Assembly (NCBI GenBank): GCA_040006575.1 | Contig: JBDTWS010000093.1 | Coordinates: 1 to 16,165, forward strand | Direction: 5' to 3' | DNA from: UKL13-2 sp040006575 | GTDB taxonomy: Bacteria; Pseudomonadota; Gammaproteobacteria; Burkholderiales; Usitatibacteraceae | DNA: 16,165 nucleotides | Shown: one piece after another, positions 8,058-14,614 of the stretch | Layout: each line of letters starts with the position of its first letter | Position numbering within the stretch: the stretch's first letter is position 1 | The notes under the pieces: generated by a model | Seen by the model: the letters and a program-made list of their open reading frames with translations, nothing else | Database searches by the model: none | Told to the model about the DNA's origin: nothing | Translations under genes and position numbers: made by a program

Positions 8058-8125
8058 GATGTTCTCCACGTTGAAGGTATGCATCGTTGAACGGGTTGAA
8101 ACGCGGAAAGGGTTAAGTCAACTGC

Positions 8126-8154
8126 AAAAAAACAAAGCCGCCCGGAGGCGGCTT
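8126..8154 (-). terminator. intrinsic terminator after the small secreted protein gene
   Basis: On the minus strand a perfect 8-bp stem AAGCCGCC/GGCGGCTT (8135-8142 with 8147-8154, loop 4 nt) is followed directly by TTTGTTTTTTT, the standard form of a Rho-independent terminator. It lies 71 bp after the stop of the 8226-8552 gene and about 70 bp before the VIT gene start, so it separates the two transcription units. Confidence 0.9.
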
Positions 8155-8173
8155 GATAAATGCTTTTGATGCG

Positions 8174-8194
8174 ACCGGTGGCGATGCCACCGGT
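8174..8194. repeat. perfect 9-bp-stem hairpin upstream of the terminator
   Basis: ACCGGTGGC (8174-8182) and GCCACCGGT (8186-8194) form a perfect inverted repeat with a 3-nt loop. It sits between the stop of the small secreted protein gene and its intrinsic terminator. It has no T-tract of its own, so it is more likely an mRNA-stabilising 3' hairpin or a protein site than a second terminator. Confidence 0.7.
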
Positions 8195-8225
8195 GACTGC
8201 ACGCGCGGCTGGTTGCGGCTAGTTG

Positions 8226-8552
8226 CTAGGCGCCGTTACCACCCAGGATACGGCGTGCTTCGGCCATATCCCGATCGTACGTGGCCTTCGCCTCGCGAAG
8301 GCAGGATTTCACATCGCCACCCGCGCGTGCGCATTCGCGTTGCGATTCCTTGTATCCGCCGCCGGCTTCACGGATGGCGGTGCGATATTTCTGTTGCGGC
8401 GTTACATCTTCAACCGCGCCGCGCGCCAGCGAACGCGCGAAGTAGCTCTCGTCTTCACCGGTGGCGGCGTGTGTAGGGTTGTTGCTGAAAATCATCATCA
8501 GCACAGCCGCGATGGCGGCACCTTTGGTCATCTCTTTGGCAAAGTGATTCAT
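8226..8552 (-). CDS. small secreted protein with two cysteines, function unknown
   Basis: The 108-residue product starts at an ATG (8552) preceded by TTGGAGG about 8 nt upstream, a strong ribosome-binding site. A signal peptide is clear: a charged start, a hydrophobic core at about 11-22, and a likely cut after THAA (about 27-30). The mature part is short, helical and charged. It holds two cysteines (C74 and C84) in the pattern QRECARAGGDVKSCLREAKA, which could form a disulfide in the periplasm. I recall similar Cys-containing, Ala/Lys-rich periplasmic proteins annotated only as hypothetical. Its terminator and the tandem hairpin follow it, so it is probably a monocistronic unit. A role connected with the neighbouring VIT/ECF genes is possible but rests only on proximity. 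Confidence 0.82.
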   Translation of the reverse strand: MNHFAKEMTKGAAIAAVLMMIFSNNPTHAATGEDESYFARSLARGAVEDVTPQQKYRTAIREAGGGYKESQRECARAGGDVKSCLREAKATYDRDMAEARRILGGNGA

Positions 8553-8999
8553 TGTCGTGCCTCCAATAAAGAAAATCTTGCATGGAGTGTGAGTCGGCGG
8601 ACCTGTTCAGTCTGCGGGCGCAACGCTGACGTTTGTGTAGGCGGGCGTAACCGTTTTATGGAACGCGAGCGAAGGCCCGCATCTTGGGATCGGCGCCACA
8701 AACTCTAGCGCCGGCGCGGATAACCAGCCACTTATCGCCTGCGAGCCGCGCCAATTGGCATTCTGCAAGGTCGGACCCGGGCCAGCATGTTCCCGCAGAA
8801 ATTCCTTTTCGACCTACAGGAAAACAAGACAAACGCCGAACTTGCGAGACGCATTCCTGGCCGACACTTGTTACCAACCCAGCCACACAAGTCAGCCGGA
8901 ACACCACGTTTCCATGTCCACGCGCTTTCCCACTTTCTACTCCAATTCAATTCCCCGCCGCTGCCTTCATCGCAGCGCACGCCGCATCGAGCGCATTCG
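8553..8999. other. 447-bp intergenic region with divergent flanking genes
   Basis: This gap lies between the minus-strand small secreted protein gene and the plus-strand flavoprotein gene, so promoters for both should be here. I see no convincing -35/-10 pair, no hairpin with a T-tract, and no ORF with a ribosome-binding site and normal codon use. The plus-strand frame is open from 8787, but the extra residues look unlike the folded protein that follows. Confidence 0.5.
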
Positions 9000-10073
9000 A
9001 TGAAGCCAGACGACGGCAACGGCCGGCTACCCACCGCGGAACGACCGTACCGCGTACTGATCATTTCGGGTTCCGACCGCCGCCAATACAATTGTCCCGG
9101 CGTGGATTCCAAGTCGCGCGCACTGATGTTGCGCATGGCGGAGCGCCTGCCGCAGGAGTGGGAAATAGATTACGAAGACCTGGGCAATGTGTTTGCGCGT
9201 TCGCGCATCCAGAGCTGCAACGCCTGCGCCTCCACCGCCATGCCGCTGTGCGTGTGGCCATGCAACTGCTACGAAAAAAACAACAAGGACGAGCCCGACC
9301 TGATGTGGGATCTCGACCTGTATGCGCGGCTCGACCTTGCGGACGCCTGGGCCATCCTCGGACCGGTGAACTGGTATGCGCCGACGTCCAACCTGAAACT
9401 CATGTTTGATCGCCTGGTGTGCATGAACGGCGGCAATCCGCAGGAAGCCCTGATCGAACACAAGAATCCCGAAATGGCGCAGAAGCTGGAACACGAAGAG
9501 CGCTGGAAAGCATTGGCGCTGAACCATATGGAAGGCCGCACCGCCGGGTTCTTCTGTTACGGCGACGATGCCACTGAAGAGCGCAATCCCGATGGCCGGC
9601 CACGCTACATCGCGCCCGAGCACGCCCACTATTTCGATCCGGCCCAGGAGCCGGAAGACCAGCGCGAAACCTACGCGCCCCTGGTATGGCAATGCCGTTT
9701 CAGTGGTATCGAAGTGCCGGAGCCGCTGTGGCATTACCAGTCGTTCGGCAGCGGACGCATCTACAGTGAAAACCAGGCCGAGCAGATGGCGACCGACACA
9801 ATCTTCCTCGACGCCTTCGACGCGTGGAGCGACAAGTTCGCTGCGTTTGTCCGCGACAAGGGCAAGGTGGAACCAGGCAAATACCGCGCCTTTGACTACC
9901 AGGTTCCCTCACATCGCTGGACCGGCGTAAAGCTGTGGTGGCGGGATCGCAAGATGCGCATCGGACAGGCGCCGGAAGGCTCTTCACCCAAGCGCCAGGA
10001 AGAGCTGGGAATGAACCAGGACGTCACTTTGACACCATCAAAAAGCGAAGGCGAAAAAATACGCTCGGCGTAG
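9000..10073 (+). CDS. flavodoxin-fold (NADPH-dependent FMN reductase-like) protein with cysteine cluster
   Basis: This is a probable FMN-binding oxidoreductase. The start at the ATG 9000 precedes the first beta strand closely; its ribosome-binding site is weak. An upstream ATG at 8787 would add 71 residues with no recognisable domain. In the 357-residue product the first strand and phosphate loop are RVLIISGSDRR at about 18-28. A second flavin-contact region, AILGPVNWYAPTSNLKLMFDRL, is cut by me at about 118-139 and matches the family pattern in which a strand ends in P-x-x-W/Y and leads to a helix. Between them lies CNACASTAMPLCVWPCNCY (73-91) with five cysteines, unusual for simple FMN reductases and suggestive of metal or Fe-S binding (inference). 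The C-terminal third (about 220-357) is a long extension ending in a charged tail. It is followed after 38 bp by a small Cys-rich gene. Confidence 0.85.
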   Translation: MKPDDGNGRLPTAERPYRVLIISGSDRRQYNCPGVDSKSRALMLRMAERLPQEWEIDYEDLGNVFARSRIQSCNACASTAMPLCVWPCNCYEKNNKDEPDLMWDLDLYARLDLADAWAILGPVNWYAPTSNLKLMFDRLVCMNGGNPQEALIEHKNPEMAQKLEHEERWKALALNHMEGRTAGFFCYGDDATEERNPDGRPRYIAPEHAHYFDPAQEPEDQRETYAPLVWQCRFSGIEVPEPLWHYQSFGSGRIYSENQAEQMATDTIFLDAFDAWSDKFAAFVRDKGKVEPGKYRAFDYQVPSHRWTGVKLWWRDRKMRIGQAPEGSSPKRQEELGMNQDVTLTPSKSEGEKIRSA

Positions 10074-10111
10074 GCTTGTACCGGCAATTACCAAAAAAGA
10101 GGAATCACATC

Positions 10112-10348
10112 ATGGCCAAATGCGATACATGCGGCAACGAATACGACAAGACCTTCGAGGTCAAGGTTGCTGTAGGCAAAACCTACACCTTTGACAGTTT
10201 TGAATGCGCCATCCACCTGTTGGCACCGGTGTGCTCGCACTGCGAAGTGCGCATCGTCGGGCATGGGCTGGAGAGCGGCGGAAAAATGTTCTGCTGCGAT
10301 CACTGCGCCACCAAGGCCGGCGTCACCGGGCTGCGCGACCGGTCCTGA
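10112..10348 (+). CDS. small Cys-rich zinc-binding-type protein (metallothionein-like)
   Basis: The 78-residue product starts at an ATG preceded by AGAGGA about 8 nt upstream. It has a CDTCGNEYD knuckle at 4-12, then an FDSFECAIH stretch at 27-35. Further Cys/His groups follow: CSHC at 41-44, CCDHC at 61-65 and His 51. The total is eight cysteines, which fits binding of one or two zinc ions. I recognise this pattern as a conserved proteobacterial family usually annotated as hypothetical or prokaryotic metallothionein. The real function is not known. It sits between the flavoprotein and the CBS protein with gaps of 38 and 58 bp, so co-transcription is likely. Metal handling or redox sensing with the flavoprotein is an inference from context. 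Confidence 0.87.
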   Translation: MAKCDTCGNEYDKTFEVKVAVGKTYTFDSFECAIHLLAPVCSHCEVRIVGHGLESGGKMFCCDHCATKAGVTGLRDRS

Positions 10349-10406
10349 TTTTTAGCAACAACCTTCACAGCTACGATAACGACGATTTACAACAAGGAGA
10401 TAGAAA

Positions 10407-10826
10407 ATGCAGACACTCAAAGACGTGATGAGCCGCGATGTTCAAGTGATCAGCCCCAATGGCACGATTCGCGAGGCAGCACTCCGCATGGCCAAGGGCA
10501 ATTTCGGCATGATGCCGGTGGAAGAAAACGATCGCATGATCGGCACCGTGTCTGACCGCGACATCACCATTCACGCGGTCGCACAGGGCAAGGACACCAG
10601 CACGCAGGTACGCGAGGTGATGTCCGAGGGAATTGTCTGGGCCTATGAAAATGATTCCGTCGCCGACGGTGCAAAACTGATGGCCGAGCACCAGGTGCGC
10701 CGCCTGCCGGTGGTCAATGCCGAAAAGCGCCTGGTCGGGATCGTATCGCTGGGGGACTTCGCCGTTGAAAAGAAAGATGCTGCAGCGGCCGGCGAAGCGC
10801 TGTCGGAAATTTCCAAGCCTGATTGA
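10407..10826 (+). CDS. tandem CBS-domain protein
   Basis: This is a 139-residue soluble protein made of two CBS motifs, which pair into a Bateman module and usually bind adenine nucleotides to sense energy state. The first repeat (about 1-60) contains VMSRDVQVISPNGTIREA and GTVSDRDI at 46-53. The second (about 68-120) contains VMSEGIVWAYENDSVADGA and GIVSLGDFA at 111-119. No enzyme or transporter domain is attached, so it probably acts by binding a partner. A short Lys/Ala-rich tail ends the protein. The ATG at 10407 has a strong AAGGAG ribosome-binding site about 8 nt before it. It follows the Cys-rich gene by 58 bp and precedes the YihY gene by 73 bp. Confidence 0.95.
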   Translation: MQTLKDVMSRDVQVISPNGTIREAALRMAKGNFGMMPVEENDRMIGTVSDRDITIHAVAQGKDTSTQVREVMSEGIVWAYENDSVADGAKLMAEHQVRRLPVVNAEKRLVGIVSLGDFAVEKKDAAAAGEALSEISKPD

Positions 10827-10842
10827 ACGGCGCAATAATCAT

Positions 10843-10896
10843 GGGGGCAATTCACCATACTGATCCCGCGCGGTTCGCTGCGCGCGTCACGCCCCC
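10843..10896 (+). promoter_or_regulatory. predicted structured leader before the YihY-family gene
   Basis: GGGGGC (10843-10848) can pair with GCCCCC (10891-10896), which ends 3 nt before the start codon. Inside it CGCGCG (10867-10872) can pair with CGCGCG (10881-10886). No Shine-Dalgarno is visible before the ATG at 10900. The pairing would place the start codon against a GC-rich stem and could limit translation. This is read by eye; no energy was computed. Confidence 0.35.
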
Positions 10897-10899
10897 GCT

Positions 10900-11868
10900 A
10901 TGAAGTGCTGGACTATCGGCGAACTGTGGACACTCACGCGGCGAGCCGTGGATTCCTGGATGGAGGACGGCGCCCAGAGCATGGGTGCCGCCCTTTCGTA
11001 CTACACCATTTTTTCGCTGGCGCCGCTGTTGCTGATCGTGCTGTCGCTGGGCGGATTGGTATTCGGTCCGGATGCCGTGCGCGGCGAAATCTTCGCGCAA
11101 CTCAACGGCCTGATGGGTGCCGATGCGGCCAAGGCCATAGAGGACTTGCTGGCCAACGTCAATAAGCCCGCGCAGGGGATTCTCGCCACGGTGGTGGGCA
11201 TAGTGCTGACGCTGGTCGGCGCAACATCAGTCTTCGGCGAGCTGCAAACAGCGCTGGACCGCATTTGGCGTGCTCCGGCGGTTGAAAAGCGCGGCGGGCT
11301 GGCGGGGTTGTGGTTGTTGTTGCGAACGCGTTTGCTGTCGTTCGGCATGATCCTGGGTTTGGCGTTCGTGCTGATGGTGTCGCTGGTGCTCGGTGCGCTA
11401 ATGGCGGCGCTCGGCAAATGGTGGGGCGGAAATTTCGCTGGTTGGGAAATGGTGATGCAGTTTTCCAACGAGGCGCTCAGCTTCGCGCTGACCACCGCCG
11501 TGTTCGCGATGATCTACAAGTTGATGCCGCGTGTGCCCGTGCGCTGGCAGGATGTCTGGCTGGGCGCGCTGGTGACGGCGATGCTGTTCACCATCGGCAA
11601 ATTCCTGATCGGACTTTACATCGGCAGGAGCGGCATCGCCTCGGGGTTCGGCGCGGCGGGCTCGCTCATTATTATTTTGGTGTGGGTCTATTACTCGGCG
11701 CAGATTTTTCTTATCGGCGCGGAGTTCACCTCGGTGTATGCGCACAGCTACGATCCTGCGCGGCAGTCCGCGCCACAGGACGGGACGGCACCCCGGCAAG
11801 AGGCTACATCGCAGGCGCGCGAGCCCTCCGTACTCGCGCCTGGCCGAACGTTACCGGTATCTCGATAG
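10900..11868 (+). CDS. YihY/BrkB-family inner membrane protein
   Basis: This is an integral membrane protein of the family once named for RNase BN and the Bordetella BrkB serum-resistance protein; the molecular role is not established. The 322-residue product starts with the family-typical amphipathic segment leading to SMGAALSYYTIFSLAPLLLIVLS, cut here at about 28-50 (first TM). Five further TM segments lie at about 87-108, 133-170, 190-208, 222-240 and 250-272. Conserved features include TSVFGELQTALDRIW at 109-123 and the final IILVWVYYSAQIFLIGAEFT region. The C-terminal tail (about 285-322) is polar and variable. No ribosome-binding site is seen before the ATG, and a GC-rich inverted repeat surrounds the leader. 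It is the last gene of the probable 9000-11868 group. Confidence 0.93.
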   Translation: MKCWTIGELWTLTRRAVDSWMEDGAQSMGAALSYYTIFSLAPLLLIVLSLGGLVFGPDAVRGEIFAQLNGLMGADAAKAIEDLLANVNKPAQGILATVVGIVLTLVGATSVFGELQTALDRIWRAPAVEKRGGLAGLWLLLRTRLLSFGMILGLAFVLMVSLVLGALMAALGKWWGGNFAGWEMVMQFSNEALSFALTTAVFAMIYKLMPRVPVRWQDVWLGALVTAMLFTIGKFLIGLYIGRSGIASGFGAAGSLIIILVWVYYSAQIFLIGAEFTSVYAHSYDPARQSAPQDGTAPRQEATSQAREPSVLAPGRTLPVSR

Positions 11869-11924
11869 GTTTGATGGCCGGATTTCAGCGTTAATTATTT
11901 TTCACCATCCCACGCGTAGTGAAA

Positions 11925-11954
11925 TTGATATACTGTATTTAATTACAGTATATT
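11925..11954 (+). promoter_or_regulatory. sigma70-type promoter of the UvrD/Rep-like helicase
   Basis: A -35 hexamer TTGATA (11925-11930) and a -10 hexamer TATATT (11949-11954), each one base from consensus, are separated by 18 bp. The AT-rich stretch stands out from the GC-rich surroundings. Transcription would begin near 11961, only about 9 nt before the GTG start codon, so the leader is very short and barely includes the ribosome-binding site. Confidence 0.8.
11931..11950. promoter_or_regulatory. LexA (SOS) box
   Basis: TACTGTATTTAATTACAGTA has the CTGT-N8-ACAG core and, counted by eye, agrees with the E. coli consensus TACTG(TA)5CAGTA at 17 of 20 positions. The inverted repeat extends outward to ATATACTGTA/TACAGTATAT (11928-11953). 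It fills the spacer between the -35 and -10 of the helicase promoter, so bound LexA would directly exclude RNA polymerase. Confidence 0.9.
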
Positions 11955-11969
11955 AAAGCCGGGGATATT

Positions 11970-14105
11970 GTGGACAACGCCATCGCAACAATGCCGCCCC
12001 TCACGCGGCCATTGACTTCCGCGCCGCAGCCAAGTGCATCGGTCGTCGATTACCTCGCCACATTAAACGCGCAGCAGCGAGCAGCGGTGGAATTCGGGAT
12101 TGACGCGAAGTGCACTACCGCGCCGCGCCCCCTGCTGGTCATCGCCGGCGCAGGATCGGGCAAAACGAATACGCTAGCCCATCGGGTGGCGCACGCAGTG
12201 CGTCACGGGGCCGACCCGTGGCGATTGCTGCTCCTGACCTTTTCGCGACGCTCGGCGGCCGAGATGGAACGGCGCACGGGCCGCATCCTTAACAAGATCA
12301 CCGGGAATTCACCGGACCAGTCGCCGCCGTCGCTGCCGTGGGCGGGCACCTTTCACAGTATCGGTGCGCGGCTGCTGCGCGAATATGCGGAGCGAATTGG
12401 ATTGCACGTTACTTTCACCATCCAGGACCGCGGTGATTCGGAGGACCTGATGGGCCTGGTGCGGCATGAACTGTCGCTGGAGTATAATGCGCGCCGGTTT
12501 CCCACCAAGGCCACGTGCCTGGCCATTTATTCGCGCATCGTCAACAGCCGTGCGTCGCTCGATGAGGTGTTGAAGGCTAGTTTTCCCTGGTGTGAAGAGT
12601 GGGACGTGGAGCTGAAAAAATTGTTCGCCGCCTATACCCGGGAAAAGCAGCGCCAGAACGTGCTGGACTATGACGACCTGCTGCTCTATTGGGCGCACAT
12701 GGTGGAAAACGAAGCGCTGGCCGAGGAAGTCGGTTCGCGCTTCGATCATGTTTTTGTCGACGAGTACCAGGACACCAACCTGCTGCAGGCGACTATCCTG
12801 CTGCGCATGAAGCCGACCGGCGCGGGTGTTACGGTGGTGGGGGACGATGCGCAATCGATTTATTCATTCCGCGCAGCGACCGTGCGCAATATCCTCGACT
12901 TCCCTGCGCAGTTCAGCGAACCCGCGCATGTGGTCACGCTGGAACGCAACTACCGCTCCACCCAGCCGATCCTCGATGCGTCCAATGCTGTGATTGGTTT
13001 GGCAGCCGAGCGATTCACCAAGAATTTATGGACCGAGCGCGTTTCATCGGTGAAGCCGGCGCTGGTTACGGTGCGCGACGAGATGGACCAGGCAAGGTGC
13101 GTGGCCGAGCGCATTCTGGAGAATCGCGAAGGCGGAACCGCACTGAAGTCGCAGGCGGTGCTGTTCCGCACCTCCAGCCATAGCGCGCAACTGGAGTTGG
13201 AACTGACGCGCCGCAATATTCCTTACGTAAAATTTGGCGGACTCAAGTTTCTGGAGGCGGGACACGTCAAGGACGTGCTGTCGCTATTGCGCTGGGCCGA
13301 GAATCCGCGCGGGCGAATGGCGGGTTTCCGCGCTTTGCAATTGCTGCCCGGCATCGGGCCCGCGACAGCCACCCGCCTGCTGGACGCCATCGAAGCCTGC
13401 CCCGACACCGATATGGTGATGAGCGAGTTTCATCCGCCCGCCGCTGCGGCAGAAGCATGGGCCGAATTCCTGCCGGTGTATGCACGGCTGCGCAATGCGC
13501 GCAATCTCTGGCCCGCCGACATGGGTCTCGCGGTGGAATGGTTCCAGCCGCACCTGGACCGCTTGTATGAGGACTCGCATGCGCGCGCCGGTGACCTGGC
13601 GCAACTGAAAAACATTGCCGGTACCTTTTCCAGCCGCGAACGTTTCCTCACCGAACTCACGCTCGATCCGCCCAGCGCCAGCAGCGATGAATCGGGCGTG
13701 CCGTACAAGGATGAGGATTACCTGATTCTCTCCACCATTCATTCGGCCAAAGGGCAGGAATGGAAATCAGTGCACGTATTGAACGTGGTGGATGGCGGCA
13801 TCCCATCCGACCTGGGAACGGGCACACAGGAAGAGCTGGAAGAAGAGCGCCGGCTGTTTTACGTCGCGATGACGCGCGCCAAGGATGAACTGCATTTAAT
13901 GATCCCGCAGCGTTTTTACGTGCACCAGCAAGCGGCCATGGGCAACCGCCATGTGTATGCATTGCGCAGCCGGTTTATTCCACCGCAGATTGTGGATTAT
14001 TTTGAAGAGCGCACCTGGCCGTTGGCGGGACGTGAGGCGAGGGCGGCGCCGGCAGGGACCGCGCGGATTAATCTCGGGGAAGTGATGAATGGGTTGTGGC
14101 TCTAG
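11970..14105 (+). CDS. UvrD/Rep-family superfamily 1A DNA helicase, SOS-controlled
   Basis: This is an ATP-dependent 3'-5' DNA helicase of the UvrD/Rep/PcrA group, acting in repair or replication restart. The start is a GTG at 11970 with GGGGA 4 nt upstream; an in-frame ATG at 11991 is the alternative. All SF1A motifs are visible in 711 residues: Q motif LNAQQRAAVE (32-41), Walker A AGAGSGKT (59-66), motif Ia LLTFSRRSAAEM (about 88-99), motif Ib GTFHSIGARLL (126-136), motif II VDEYQD (263-268), motif III VVGDDAQSIYSFR (289-301), motif IV LERNYRST (324-331), motif V TIHSAKGQEW and motif VI EERRLFYVAMTRAKDEL (625-641). Length matches UvrD (about 720). The C-terminus ends in INLGEVMNGLWL, and I see no clear Tudor-like UvrD/PcrA tail. 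An N-terminal extension of about 25 residues is Pro/Ala-rich. I cannot tell whether it replaces UvrD or is a paralogue. Confidence 0.94.
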   Translation: MDNAIATMPPLTRPLTSAPQPSASVVDYLATLNAQQRAAVEFGIDAKCTTAPRPLLVIAGAGSGKTNTLAHRVAHAVRHGADPWRLLLLTFSRRSAAEMERRTGRILNKITGNSPDQSPPSLPWAGTFHSIGARLLREYAERIGLHVTFTIQDRGDSEDLMGLVRHELSLEYNARRFPTKATCLAIYSRIVNSRASLDEVLKASFPWCEEWDVELKKLFAAYTREKQRQNVLDYDDLLLYWAHMVENEALAEEVGSRFDHVFVDEYQDTNLLQATILLRMKPTGAGVTVVGDDAQSIYSFRAATVRNILDFPAQFSEPAHVVTLERNYRSTQPILDASNAVIGLAAERFTKNLWTERVSSVKPALVTVRDEMDQARCVAERILENREGGTALKSQAVLFRTSSHSAQLELELTRRNIPYVKFGGLKFLEAGHVKDVLSLLRWAENPRGRMAGFRALQLLPGIGPATATRLLDAIEACPDTDMVMSEFHPPAAAAEAWAEFLPVYARLRNARNLWPADMGLAVEWFQPHLDRLYEDSHARAGDLAQLKNIAGTFSSRERFLTELTLDPPSASSDESGVPYKDEDYLILSTIHSAKGQEWKSVHVLNVVDGGIPSDLGTGTQEELEEERRLFYVAMTRAKDELHLMIPQRFYVHQQAAMGNRHVYALRSRFIPPQIVDYFEERTWPLAGREARAAPAGTARINLGEVMNGLWL

Positions 14106-14114
14106 TGCGTGTGT

Positions 14115-14146
14115 GGCCGGGGCCGGGCGAAACCCGGCGCCACTAC
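14115..14146 (-). repeat. GTAG-type REP-like hairpin between convergent genes
   Basis: On the minus strand the tetranucleotide GTAG (14143-14146) is followed by the inverted repeat GCCGGG-TTTCG-CCCGGC (14122-14138) and a GC-rich tail. A 5' GTAG plus hairpin is the hallmark of bacterial REP elements mobilised by RAYT transposases. The TAG stop of the 14143-14370 gene lies within the GTAG. It has no T-tract in either direction but could slow transcription from both converging genes. Only one copy is seen here, so repeat status in the genome is unproven. Confidence 0.4.
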
Positions 14147-14370
14147 GTCTGCTTGAAAATCCTGAACTGAAATCCCTTGGACGTCAGCGTGTGTTTGGAA
14201 CACTGGTAGCTGTCGGCCACGCGCTGACGTACGTGCTCAAGCCAGATATCGGCCTCGCGGGCCGACATGAATCCCCTGCGTACCTGCGGCGGGATGCCGG
14301 CGGCAACGGGCAGCGTCATTTCCACCGCGTAGCAAGTCTTGCTGCGTGACCTGGTAAGTTCTTTCATCAT
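14143..14370 (-). CDS. small protein of unknown function (75 aa)
   Basis: Not recognised. The frame opens with two ATGs (14370 and 14367) preceded by GGGAGA, spaced 5-8 nt, which is a strong ribosome-binding site and the main reason for accepting it. The 75-residue product is basic and soluble, with no signal peptide or TM segment. It has two cysteines (13 and 57) and a helical stretch FMSAREADIWLEHVRQRV at about 34-51. Its start is MMKELTRSRSKTCYAVEM. It is convergent with the helicase gene, leaving 37 bp that hold the GTAG-type hairpin. Codon use (GC-rich third positions in most codons) is in line with neighbours. Confidence 0.65.
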   Translation of the reverse strand: MMKELTRSRSKTCYAVEMTLPVAAGIPPQVRRGFMSAREADIWLEHVRQRVADSYQCSKHTLTSKGFQFRIFKQT

Positions 14371-14469
14371 TTTTTTCTCCCGGTGACGTTATGTGCAGCG
14401 CGTCTGCACTGCATCGCCGCCGATATTTGCATCCACCGGCATACGGTTGACTTACGGGAAGAAAAACGT

Positions 14470-14601
14470 ATGGCGCGCCAGCATTTTTTGGGGGCGCGCG
14501 CAGTTGCGCAAGCGCGCGCTTGTCAGCAATGTCCGACGCCCAATAAGGACGAACGCCCAGTGAAGTTGTGGGACGCAGCCGCCAAACTGTCACTGGCTTA
14601 A
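14470..14601 (+). CDS. possible 43-aa ORF in a palindrome-rich region
   Basis: Not recognised. The frame starts at an ATG with GGGAAG about 9 nt upstream and ends 13 bp before the next small ORF. The product is Ala-, Arg- and Gln-rich, with a CQQC at about 18-21 and a tail VKLWDAAAKLSLA. The 5' half overlaps strong GC palindromes that could account for the sequence without coding. I treat it as uncertain; it may be chance. Confidence 0.25.
   Translation: MARQHFLGARAVAQARACQQCPTPNKDERPVKLWDAAAKLSLA
14471..14522. repeat. cluster of GC palindromes
   Basis: TGGCGCGCCA (14471-14480) and CAAGCGCGCGCTTG (14509-14522) are perfect palindromes. GCGCGCGC at 14494-14501 can also pair with GCGCGCGC at 14512-14519 across a 10-nt loop whose core TTGCGCAA is itself palindromic. 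A run of six T at 14484-14489 lies between the first two elements. Cruciform or alternating CG (Z-form-prone) structure is plausible. Confidence 0.6.
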
Positions 14602-14614
14602 AAAAGGACACCTC

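Noticed and set aside
8787..8999. N-terminal extension of the flavoprotein from an upstream ATG
   Set aside because: The 71 added residues look like translated non-coding DNA, have no domain or signal peptide, and no ribosome-binding site precedes the ATG.
9027..9734. 235-codon minus-strand open frame opposite the flavoprotein
   Set aside because: Antisense shadow; the plus frame carries flavodoxin-fold motifs.
12309..12854. Minus-strand open frame within the helicase gene
   Set aside because: The helicase motifs are continuous on the plus strand across this stretch; the antisense product has no recognisable features.
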